NCBI RefSeq assembly: GCF_000768065.1
Contig: NZ_JRKM01000001.1
Coordinates: 4,074,001 to 4,138,000 of the forward strand
Source of the DNA: Aquabacterium sp. NJ1
GTDB taxonomy: Bacteria > Pseudomonadota > Gammaproteobacteria > Burkholderiales > Burkholderiaceae_C
Direction of reading: 5' to 3'
DNA length: 64,000 bases
Positions within the stretch are counted from its first letter, which is position 1, and each line of letters starts with the position of its first letter. The notes beneath the pieces were generated by a model. It saw only the letters and a list, made by a program, of their open reading frames with translations, was not told the DNA's origin and ran no database searches. The position numbers were made by a program, and so were the translations under genes. This document shows positions 44,494 through 51,748 of this stretch, in pieces.

Positions 44494-44550
44494 CTGGCGC
44501 GTCAATCTTGGGCCGCTTTGGGTTCGGGGCAAAGTCCACACGGAAATGAC

Positions 44551-44575
44551 AAAAGCCGGGAAACCCCGGCTTTTT
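44551..44575. terminator. Bidirectional rho-independent terminator
   Basis: AAAAGCCGGG (44551-44560), loop AAAC, then CCCGGCTTTT plus a further T: a perfect 10-base stem with T-runs on both strands. It lies 30 bases after the end of the small Lys/His-rich gene (minus) and insulates it from the transglutaminase-like gene. Confidence 0.9.
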
Positions 44576-44605
44576 GAACAAGGCCGCAAGCGGCTGTGTT
44601 GCAGT

Positions 44606-44803
44606 TTACTGGCTGGCGCCCGAAGCGGCCGATGCAGCCTTGTGGTGCTTCTTGCTCTTGTGAGCAGCCTTGTGGTGCTTCTTGTGCTTGGCAGGTGCCG
44701 ATGCCGTGGCAGCCGGTTCGCCCATCGGGGCCGTCTGGGCTTGAGCAAAGGACATGCTGGCAAACAAAGCGAGAACCGATGCGACGAGGAGCGACTTTTT
44801 CAT
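44606..44803 (-). CDS. Small exported Lys/His/Ala-rich protein
   Basis: A 65-residue protein with a clear signal peptide (MKKSLLVASVLALFASMSFA, cleavage near AQA at 20-22). A short mature part follows, carrying the internal repeat KHKKHHKAA / KSKKHHKAA and an Ala/Ser-rich end. No family is recognised. The composition recalls acid-shock (Asr-like) or histone-H1-like basic peptides and might bind metal, nucleic acid or polyanions in the periplasm (inference). AGAAGGA lies about 8 bases before the ATG and a strong terminator follows, so it is a monocistronic gene and probably well expressed. Confidence 0.8.
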   Translation of the reverse strand: MKKSLLVASVLALFASMSFAQAQTAPMGEPAATASAPAKHKKHHKAAHKSKKHHKAASAASGASQ

Positions 44804-45018
44804 GACGAATGTCCTTCTGTGATAAACGAGCTCTGGTTGGAGCAGAAAGAGCCCCCGAAAGCCTCGAACAGGCTGGGGTACTGAACGATAACGCAGCTGT
44901 TTGACGAGTGGTTGACAGCGTTGGCAACATCAGACACAGGGTTTCAATGCAGCTCTAGGGGCTTGGCGCGCGCATGGGTTTTCCCGTAAGGGGCTTGAGT
45001 CCGCTTTGTGGTTCTGGA

Positions 45019-46419
45019 TCAAAGCTGGAAGCCGACGATGCGGACCAGGCCTTCGAACAGCTCTCGGGCCGCAGAGGGCGCTTGCCGCGGTGCAGGCTCG
45101 CTCTCATCGGCCAGTTGCTGGGCCCATCCGGACAGCCAGTTGATGGCGTTGGCATCATAAAACGCCGTGTTCAGCTCGAAATTGAGGAACAGGCTGCGGC
45201 TGTCGAGGTTGGCCGAGCCGCACCACGCCACGCTCTCGTCCACGATGATGGCCTTGGCATGCAGCATGCGCGGGTACAGCCTGACATCGGCGCCCGCTGC
45301 GATCAAGGCGCGCAAGGCTGGGGACCGCGCCACATCGGCGAGCCGATGGTTGGAGCGCGCAGGAATGACGAGCGTGAGCTTCACGCCGCGGCGGCAGGCC
45401 ATGCACCACGCGGTCAGCAGCGCGTCGTCGGGCACGAAATAGGGCGACACCAGCAGGATGCGTTGTTCTGCGCGGTAGGCGGCGGCCAGCAGCAGGGCGT
45501 AAAGGGTGTCATCCGCGTGGTCGGGGCCACTCGGTATCCATTGCAGCAGGGCGCCGCTGGTGGGGGCGGGCGGGGCCGCAATGGCCGCATCCACAAAGCC
45601 GATCTCGCCACTGGCCACCTGCCAGTCTTGCTGATAGAGGTCTTGCGCCTGCCGTGCCAGCGGGCCGCTGACCACGAAACTGATGTCAGTCCACACGGGC
45701 GTCGCGCCTTGCGTGACGAAGTACTCCGAGGCCAGGTTGCGCCCGCCGCTCCACACGTGCTGGCTGTCAACGATCACCAGCTTGCGGTGGTTGCGCAGGT
45801 TCACCCGCCCGCGGCGGATGTTGCGCAGCACCGGCATGAACAGCTGCAAGTCGACACCGTTGCGGCGCAGGGCTTGCCGCATCGAGCGCGGCGTGGCCCA
45901 GCTGCCCACGTCATCGAGCAGCATGCGCACCTTGACGCCTCGGCCCGAAGCGCGCCCCAGTGCGGCAGACAGATCGGCGGCCACCGGGTCATGGCCCAGC
46001 ACGAAGGTGCAGATGTCGATGCTGTGCCGGGCCTGCTCCACCAGTTGCATGAGGTGCTTCAGCGCGGCCTGGCCGTCGGCTTGAAAGGTCACCGCGTGGT
46101 TGCGAGCCGGCGCAGGCAAGGCGAGCGCCTCACCCAGCTCCAGTGCCCAATGCGCCGCGGTGCCAGGCGGGCGCGCTGTGGCACCGCGCGGGCGGCCCGA
46201 TGCGCGCGGCACCTTGCGCACGCCGAACAGCAGGTACAGCGGGATGCCCAGGTAGGGCAGCAAGGTGATCACCAGCACCCAGGCGAGCGCCGCGGAAGGA
46301 TGGCGGTGCTGACGCGTGAGCCGGGTCGAGGTCAGGTAAACGAGCAGGCCTGCCAGCACCAGCATGCCGTGCTCCACGGCAATCAGCGACCAGTGCAGGT
46401 GGGTAATCATGTGGGACAT
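45019..46419 (-). CDS. cls: Cardiolipin synthase (PLD family)
   Basis: A 466-residue membrane enzyme that condenses phosphatidylglycerol to cardiolipin. Two N-terminal transmembrane segments form the PLDc_N domain (SLIAVEHGMLVLAGLLVYL and LAWVLVITLLPYLGIPLYLL, within about residues 8-65). Two phospholipase D domains follow with HKD motifs NHRKLVIVD and HAKAIIVDESVAWCGSAN. The ATG at 46419 gives the standard ClsA-like N-terminus; reading further upstream enters the pfkB gene. It sits 20 bases after pfkB ends. A second, ClsB-type enzyme is encoded at 61729-63048. Confidence 0.9.
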   Translation of the reverse strand: MSHMITHLHWSLIAVEHGMLVLAGLLVYLTSTRLTRQHRHPSAALAWVLVITLLPYLGIPLYLLFGVRKVPRASGRPRGATARPPGTAAHWALELGEALALPAPARNHAVTFQADGQAALKHLMQLVEQARHSIDICTFVLGHDPVAADLSAALGRASGRGVKVRMLLDDVGSWATPRSMRQALRRNGVDLQLFMPVLRNIRRGRVNLRNHRKLVIVDSQHVWSGGRNLASEYFVTQGATPVWTDISFVVSGPLARQAQDLYQQDWQVASGEIGFVDAAIAAPPAPTSGALLQWIPSGPDHADDTLYALLLAAAYRAEQRILLVSPYFVPDDALLTAWCMACRRGVKLTLVIPARSNHRLADVARSPALRALIAAGADVRLYPRMLHAKAIIVDESVAWCGSANLDSRSLFLNFELNTAFYDANAINWLSGWAQQLADESEPAPRQAPSAARELFEGLVRIVGFQL

Positions 46420-46439
46420 GCTGGCGCGGCCGCGTGGTC

Positions 46440-47381
46440 TCAGGCGGGGCGCAGCTGCACGGCCGGCAGCAGGCGCGCCATGTCGGCAGGCTGGCTGAGC
46501 GCGGTGCCCGACGACAGCAATGCCGCAGCACCTGCGGCCATGGCCTGGCGCAGCGCCGTGGCCAGATCCTGAGACTGGCTCAGCGCCCAGACCAGCGCCG
46601 CCAGGAAGCTGTCGCCGGCGCCAATGGTGCTGGCCACTTCGACTTGCAGCGCCTGGGCGCGCCACGCCTGTGTGGCCGACACCAGCAGCGCGCCTTCTTC
46701 ACCCAATGACAGCGCCACGATCTCGGTTTGCCCCTGCGCAATGAGCGCGCGGGCGGCGGCGCACCAGTCGGCTTCGGTGTCCAGGGGCAGGCCCGTCAGC
46801 TCACGCAACTCACGCAGGCTGGGTTTGACGAGGTGGACGCCACCGGCCTGCAGCGCGGCCCGCAAGGCTGGCCCGGATGTGTCGAGCACCATGCGGCTGC
46901 CCAGCGCCTGGACTTGGGCGGTGACCTGGGCGTAAAAGTCATCGGGGATGCCGGGGGGCAGGCTGCCGCTCGCAATGACATAGCGGGCTGAGGAGGCCAG
47001 GTCAGCGAGCCGCTGCAGGCTCGTTGCAGCTTCGCTCGGGCTCAAGGTCGGGCCGGGCAGCACGAACCGGAAGTCCTGCTGGCTGCCGGTCTCGTGCACG
47101 GAAAAGCTCTCGCGTGTCTCGCCGGCGATGTCGATGGCCTGCGCGGGGATGTGTTCAGCCTGCAGCAAGGCCTGCAGCACCTGGCCCGTGACGCCACCCG
47201 CGGTGAACAGGGCCAGCACATCGCCGCCCAGGCGGTGGATGACCCGCGCCACATTGATGCCACCGCCACCCGGGTGGTTCTGCGCGGCGGCGCAGCGCAG
47301 CTTGTGGTTGGGCACAACCCGGTCGATCGACGTGTAGATGTCGAGCGCGGGGTTCATGGTCAGTGTCAGGATGTCGGCCAT
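46440..47381 (-). CDS. pfkB: 6-phosphofructokinase II (PfkB family)
   Basis: A 313-residue ribokinase-fold sugar kinase. ADILTLTMNPALDIYTSID and HPGGGGINVARVIHRLGGD are the Pfk-2 pattern (FruK has GGKGINV at this site). The ATP/catalytic motif is STIGAGDSFLAALV with the catalytic Asp. It phosphorylates fructose 6-phosphate to the 1,6-bisphosphate; tagatose 6-phosphate or fructose 1-phosphate are alternative substrates. It lies 10 bases after the upstream gene ends and probably forms a unit with the cardiolipin synthase gene below. Confidence 0.85.
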   Translation of the reverse strand: MADILTLTMNPALDIYTSIDRVVPNHKLRCAAAQNHPGGGGINVARVIHRLGGDVLALFTAGGVTGQVLQALLQAEHIPAQAIDIAGETRESFSVHETGSQQDFRFVLPGPTLSPSEAATSLQRLADLASSARYVIASGSLPPGIPDDFYAQVTAQVQALGSRMVLDTSGPALRAALQAGGVHLVKPSLRELRELTGLPLDTEADWCAAARALIAQGQTEIVALSLGEEGALLVSATQAWRAQALQVEVASTIGAGDSFLAALVWALSQSQDLATALRQAMAAGAAALLSSGTALSQPADMARLLPAVQLRPA

Positions 47382-47391
47382 GGGCCGCAGT

Positions 47392-48060
47392 TTATTTCGC
47401 TCCTGATGTTTTGCCGCCGCTGATGTCGGGCCGCAGCGACTTCAGCATCTCTGGCGTCACCGTGCCTTGCAAGACGCAGCCGAATCGGGTCAGCGAAGGG
47501 TCTTTCTCGTCGGCTTCGATGCGCAGCACACGTTCGACCGAATCCGGCGGGGATTCGGTGCCGCCTGGGGTCGCCACCTTTTGCCAACCGTTGGCGGGCT
47601 GCGCCGGGTCCCACAGTTCGGTGCGGGTGTACAGCTGCCCGTCCTGCAGCAGCCGCTCCTTGTCCCAGATCAGGTGCTGCGTGGCTTTGGCCACCTCTTG
47701 CGCGGGGGCGCGCAGCAGAAAGCCCCAGGCGAGGAAGGCGTCGTCGGCGCTCAGGCTCATGTGCGCGTCGAAATAGCCGACCACGTCCAGCCGCTCGGTG
47801 GGCAGTGGCGCATTGAAGTGGCGCACGCTTTGCTCCGGCACGGTGCGGTCCACGACCTTGAAGTAGGCGAACCCGGTGCCTTTCGCGAGATAGGGGTTGC
47901 CCGACAACTCGCTGGCGCGGCGGTGCAGGCTGGCAAAGAAGTGGCCATCGCAGCGTGATAACTCGGCCAGGAGGCTGTCAGGTTCGGGCGCGTTGCCCGC
48001 GCAAGCCGTGCCGGCCCATGCCAGCAGGACCAAGGTGGATACGGATGTCTTCAACGTCAT
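47392..48060 (-). CDS. Exported protein of unknown function
   Basis: A 222-residue protein with a signal peptide (hydrophobic SVSTLVLLAWAGTACA, cleavage near residue 21). The mature part has CDGHFFASLHRRASEL, GTGFAYFKVVDRTVPE, RLDVVGYFDAHMSL and a C-terminal TRFGCVLQGTVTPEML. Two cysteines, one near each end, could form a disulfide. No family is recognised with confidence. It lies 10 bases before pfkB on the same strand. The ATG at 48060 is used (a TTG directly precedes it); the ribosome site is weak. Confidence 0.7.
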   Translation of the reverse strand: MTLKTSVSTLVLLAWAGTACAGNAPEPDSLLAELSRCDGHFFASLHRRASELSGNPYLAKGTGFAYFKVVDRTVPEQSVRHFNAPLPTERLDVVGYFDAHMSLSADDAFLAWGFLLRAPAQEVAKATQHLIWDKERLLQDGQLYTRTELWDPAQPANGWQKVATPGGTESPPDSVERVLRIEADEKDPSLTRFGCVLQGTVTPEMLKSLRPDISGGKTSGAK

Positions 48061-48265
48061 CAAAGGAGCCTGTGCTTGTTCGGGTATCGCTGGTTGTCAA
48101 TCGGCAGGTTGCCAATTGAACACGGGAGATGTGTCGCCGCGTTGTCAAGCACGCAAGCACGCGGCGGGCCATCCTACAAGCCGGCCTGTGAGTGGGTGAG
48201 CCCCCGGAATCAAGGATATTGCTGAACGTTAGGCGTGCGCGCCACAGTCGTGTCGCGCATCATGC

Positions 48266-49156
48266 TCAAGACGGCTGCCGGCGCTGTAACTCGCGGTAAA
48301 GCCCGGACTGGTCCAGCTCGGCAAAACCGTGTTGAGCCGCATCTTCATACAGGCCCGCCAGGTGCTGGGTGATGGGCGCATCAAAGCCCAGACCCGCAGA
48401 GGTGTGCAGGGCGTTGCGCAAATCCTTGAGCTGGATGGCCAGCGAGCCGCGCTTGGCAAAGTCACCCTCGACCATGCGCAGGCCATGCACCTCCAGGATG
48501 CGGCTCTCGGCAAAACCACCGCGCAAGGCCTGGCGAACGCGCGCCGGGTCGGCACCGCCGCGCTCGGCCATCAGCAGGGCCTCGGCCACCGCGCCGATGG
48601 TGATGCCCACGATCATCTGGTTGGCCAGCTTGGTCAACTGGCCCGAGCCCGCCGGGCCGACATGCACCGGGCGCCCCAGCACCTCCAGCACGGGCCTGGC
48701 CCGCTCGAAATCAGCCTCATGCCCCCCGGCCATGATCGCCAGGGTGCCGGCTTCGGCGCCGACGGTGCCGCCTGATACCGGCGCGTCCAGGGCCTGCACG
48801 CCTATCTGCGCCAGCCTGGCGGCGTGCTGCTGGGCCTGTTCCGGCAGGATGGAACTCATGTCGATCACCAGCGCGCCCGGTTTCAGGCTGCTGGCCGCGC
48901 CGGGCAGTGCCGGGTCGAACAGCACGTCGTGCACCACACCGCCGTGCTCCAGCATGGTGATGACGATGTCGGATTGCGCCACGGCCTCGGCGGGCGTGCT
49001 GGCCACGGTGGCGCCGTCGGCAGACAGGGCCTCTGCTTTGGCTCGGGTGCGGTTCCAGACCGTCAGCGGGTAGCCGGCAGCCAGCAGGCGGCGTGCCATC
49101 GGGGAGCCCATCAGGCCGCAGCCCAGGAGGCTGATCCGAGTCGTGTTGATCGTCAT
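48266..49156 (-). CDS. Beta-hydroxyacid dehydrogenase (3-hydroxyisobutyrate dehydrogenase family)
   Basis: A 296-residue NAD(P)-dependent dehydrogenase. The N-terminal Rossmann motif is ISLLGCGLMGSPMARRLL. The substrate loop DAPVSGGTVGAEAGTLAIM and the catalytic lysine in GSGQLTKLANQMIVG are typical of 3-hydroxyisobutyrate/tartronate semialdehyde reductases. The exact substrate among 2-hydroxymethyl or 3-hydroxy acids cannot be read from sequence. It stands alone, with about 205 bases on its 3' side and 243 on its 5' side that carry no gene. Confidence 0.9.
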   Translation of the reverse strand: MTINTTRISLLGCGLMGSPMARRLLAAGYPLTVWNRTRAKAEALSADGATVASTPAEAVAQSDIVITMLEHGGVVHDVLFDPALPGAASSLKPGALVIDMSSILPEQAQQHAARLAQIGVQALDAPVSGGTVGAEAGTLAIMAGGHEADFERARPVLEVLGRPVHVGPAGSGQLTKLANQMIVGITIGAVAEALLMAERGGADPARVRQALRGGFAESRILEVHGLRMVEGDFAKRGSLAIQLKDLRNALHTSAGLGFDAPITQHLAGLYEDAAQHGFAELDQSGLYRELQRRQPS

Positions 49157-49399
49157 GGTCGGTTCAAAAAGTACGGTGTGGGGCCACCTCGGGTGGCCGG
49201 GGCGCTGTGGTTTGCTTGCAAATTCGGGTATCCCAGCTTCGGCGCGTGTGCGAAAAACCGCATATGTCGCGGAAACTCGGGGCAGATCCCTTGTTTGAAG
49301 GACAGCCAGGCGGGTTATTTTCGGCGAACATTCGCTGACTCATGCTTGGCACCAGGGAAGGCCGGGTGCCGGTCGATTCCATAAAACAATCTAATTCTT

Positions 49400-50398
49400 A
49401 TGGCCCAAACCACAGAAGCTGAAGCGCTGCAAAGCGTGGCCTTGAATCAGAAGGTCCTGCATGCGCTGGACCAACTGGGCCTGGCGGTGCTGGTCAAGGA
49501 CGTGGCAAGTGGCCGTTACGACGTGGCCAATGAAGCCGCAGCCAGGCTGCTTGGCCTGACCGATCGACATGTCGTCGGGGCGGTGGACGCGGAACTCTTC
49601 GATGCCGCCCAGGCCGTGGCCTTGCGTGCAGCAGACCAGCAGGCGCAAGCGGTGCCTGATGGCGTGCGCGCCGAACACAAGCTGGAATTGAGCACCGGGC
49701 GCCACGAGTTCGTGACCTGGCGCCAGGCCTTCACGGATGAAGCCAGCGGTGGCAACAAGCTGCTGTCTGTCTGGCAGGATGTGACCGAATCCCGCCGCCG
49801 CGAGGCCCAGTTGCAGACGGCGCTGGCCCAGCTGGAGCAGCAGCAAAAAGCCAATGACGCGCTGCGCCGCGATGTCGAGGACAACCAGGTCCGCGATGCG
49901 GTGTCCGGCTTGTACCATCGCGCCCATTTCGAAGAACAACTGCGCCGCGAGGCCGATCTCTCCAGCCGCGAGCAGCGCGAATTCGCCCTGGTGTCGGTGT
50001 CCATCGACAACCTGGATGAAATCCGCCGCATGCATGGTGTCGATGGTTGCGAGCGTGTGGTCGAGGCGCTGGGCCGCTTGCTGCGTGCCAACACCCGGGC
50101 CATGGACTCCCCATGCCGCCTCGGTGGCGACCGATTTGTCGTGTTGCTGTCCGGCGTGGGCCTGGCCACGGCGCACTCGAGGATGGAGCACTTGCGCCGC
50201 CAATGCGCGCAGCACATCGTGCCTTACAACGGCCAGCAGATCCCGTTCACGGTGGCCATGGGCGTGGCCAGCTTCCCGCACACCGCGGGTGGCATCGACG
50301 AGCTCATGCGCAGTGCAGACCGCGCCATGGCCTCGGCACGCGAGAAGGGCGGCAACCGCATCGCGCTGGCCAGCATCCAGTTCGTGCCGGCCAACTGA
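49400..50398 (+). CDS. PAS-GGDEF protein with degenerate active site
   Basis: A 332-residue cytoplasmic protein. A PAS domain (about 15-130) with LGLAVLVKDVASGRYDVANEA and SVWQDVTESRRREAQ is followed by a coiled linker (QTALAQLEQQQKANDAL) and a GGDEF domain. The active-site loop reads GGDRF (242-246), and the metal/GTP strand usually written DxDxFKxxND is SIDNLDEIRR, so cyclase activity is unlikely. The I-site RAMD (233-236) keeps exactly the five-residue spacing. The protein could therefore act as a PAS-controlled c-di-GMP receptor. It has its own terminator and no neighbouring partner on the same strand. Confidence 0.85.
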   Translation: MAQTTEAEALQSVALNQKVLHALDQLGLAVLVKDVASGRYDVANEAAARLLGLTDRHVVGAVDAELFDAAQAVALRAADQQAQAVPDGVRAEHKLELSTGRHEFVTWRQAFTDEASGGNKLLSVWQDVTESRRREAQLQTALAQLEQQQKANDALRRDVEDNQVRDAVSGLYHRAHFEEQLRREADLSSREQREFALVSVSIDNLDEIRRMHGVDGCERVVEALGRLLRANTRAMDSPCRLGGDRFVVLLSGVGLATAHSRMEHLRRQCAQHIVPYNGQQIPFTVAMGVASFPHTAGGIDELMRSADRAMASAREKGGNRIALASIQFVPAN

Positions 50399-50436
50399 TC
50401 ATCGCCTGATCACGGCCTGCCAAGCCGACACAAAAG

Positions 50437-50471
50437 AAAACAGCCAGATCCCGAAAGGGTCTGGCTGTTTT
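50437..50471. terminator. Bidirectional rho-independent terminator
   Basis: AAAACAGCCAGATCC, loop CGAAA, then GGGTCTGGCTGTTTT: a long stem with one G-T wobble and T-runs on both strands. It ends the degenerate GGDEF gene on the plus strand and the 6S RNA transcript on the minus strand. Confidence 0.88.
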
Positions 50472-50477
50472 GCATGA

Positions 50478-50634
50478 ATCAAAGGCCCGCCGCAGACTGG
50501 TTGCCGCATTCCTGAACCCAGGGGATTCAGGTGGGCGAGGTCAGTGGCACTTCGGGTTCATCTGACGCGAGACGATCACACCAGCACCACAATATTCCAA
50601 GCCCTGGCTACGGATAGCATCGGTTCAAGGAAAT
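50478..50634 (-). ncRNA. ssrS: 6S RNA
   Basis: Read on the minus strand, the region starts ATTTCCTTGAACCGATGC and passes GTAGCCAGGGCTTGGAATATT. It ends with a CCTGAATCCC/GGGTTCAGG hairpin followed by CAGTCTGCGGCGGGCC. The 3' part closely parallels E. coli 6S RNA (TTGAACC...GGTTCAA, then CAGCCTGCGGCGGC), and the 5' part lines up with E. coli ATTTC...GGCCAG. It lies directly after zapA, the conserved place for ssrS in many proteobacteria, and is followed by a strong terminator. 6S RNA binds the housekeeping RNA polymerase as a promoter mimic in stationary phase. Ends are estimated to about 5-10 bases. Confidence 0.78.
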
Positions 50635-50752
50635 AAAACAACCACGAACGCGACGGACGATTTCATTCTACGTGCTCTTGCCGGATTTGGCTGTGCAAAT
50701 ACGCCGTCTTGAGGGGCTTCTTGACAAGATCGTTCGATCAGATCAGGCCGCA

Positions 50753-51091
50753 TCAAATCAGATGGCCGTCGCTGTCGAGCGCCTGATCCAGCCGGCTGAT
50801 CAGCTTGTCGATGTACTCGGCCGTGGGCAGGGCCGGGTCGTCGTTGGCGGCCTGCGCTTGTTTGGCTGATGGCGCTTTGGCGGCCTCGGCAGGCCGTTCG
50901 GTGAGCATGTAGGCCAGGTTGAGCGCAGCCAGCACGGCGATGCGCTCACGGGCCTTGAGCTTGCCGCTGTCGCGGATGGCGCACATCTCGCGGTCCACCT
51001 GGTGCACGGCCTCCTTGAGGCGCTCTTCGCCACCTTCCGGGCAGCCCAGCAGGTAGCTCTGGCCCATGATGGAAACTTCAATCTGCTTCAT
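50753..51091 (-). CDS. zapA: Cell division protein ZapA
   Basis: A 112-residue FtsZ-binding protein that bundles protofilaments at the Z-ring. MKQIEVSIMGQSYLLGCPEG is the ZapA opening, followed by LKEAVHQVDREMCAIRDSGK, ARERIAVLAALNLAYML and a C-terminal coiled segment (YIDKLISRLDQAL). It follows the zapB-like gene by 17 bases and precedes 6S RNA. Confidence 0.93.
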   Translation of the reverse strand: MKQIEVSIMGQSYLLGCPEGGEERLKEAVHQVDREMCAIRDSGKLKARERIAVLAALNLAYMLTERPAEAAKAPSAKQAQAANDDPALPTAEYIDKLISRLDQALDSDGHLI

Positions 51092-51108
51092 GCGTGTCGG
51101 GCCTCGTA

Positions 51109-51348
51109 TCAGGCGTCAGGGTGGGCGCTGCCATCGTGGCCGTCACCCGCTTCGCCCGGGTGCTGGGGCAGCTTGTCGATCAGGGCGTCGATGCGGGCGC
51201 GTGCCGCGGCCAGGCGCGCGCGCAGCGAGTCGCGCTCCTGCGTGGCCACGACCACCTGCTGCTCCAGCAGGGCATTGGTGCGGCGCAATTCTTCGTGGCG
51301 CAGCAGCAGGCGCTCAATGCGGTCCGTGAGTTCGTCGATTCTGGACAT
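51109..51348 (-). CDS. ZapB-like coiled-coil cell division protein
   Basis: A 79-residue protein, almost wholly coiled-coil for residues 1-60 (MSRIDELTDRIERLLLRHEE then LLEQQVVVATQERDSLRARL) with a short Asp/His-rich tail. It belongs to the TIGR02449/ZapB-like group usually found just upstream of zapA in betaproteobacteria. A role at the division site with ZapA is inferred from this pairing. Confidence 0.82.
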   Translation of the reverse strand: MSRIDELTDRIERLLLRHEELRRTNALLEQQVVVATQERDSLRARLAAARARIDALIDKLPQHPGEAGDGHDGSAHPDA

Positions 51349-51433
51349 GGGCTGATCGTGGGACCCACCCGGTTCGGAGGGGCCTTGTGGCTCTACAGCA
51401 GAACAAACATTGTAGGCGCCTTACAATCCGCGC

Positions 51434-51656
51434 CGTTGGTGCTCGCACTGGGGTTCGCCCGGTGCAGTTAAACGGGAAGCAGGAAGGCTGCCGCGTCACG
51501 ATTTTGCCGATGACGCCAGCCCCACCTGCGCTGCCCCCGCAACGGTCGGCGGTCGAGCCCTCACGGGTTCAGCTTGCGTTCACAACCACTGGTCACCTGA
51601 AAGCGACTGGGAAGGTTTCGCAAGCCGCACCGCCTAGCCCGGATACCGGCCGACAA
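51434..51656 (+). promoter_or_regulatory. Cobalamin (AdoCbl) riboswitch
   Basis: The plus strand carries the conserved elements in order: GTTGGTGCTCGCACTGG at the 5' side, AAACGGGAAGCAGG, the CTGCCCCCGCAACGGTCGG core, and the B12 box AGCCCGGATACCGGCC at about 51636-51651. It ends about 90 bases before btuB. Binding of cobalamin is expected to shut off expression of btuB and the long operon behind it. No intrinsic terminator is obvious after it, so control may act on translation. Confidence 0.95.
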
Positions 51657-51748
51657 GGGGCCTGGCCTTGCTCATCGAGCGGCGCCGGGCCATATCGCCC
51701 AATGCCTGCGGGGACGCTGGCGGGGGTTTTTGTCCTGTCTGATTCATC

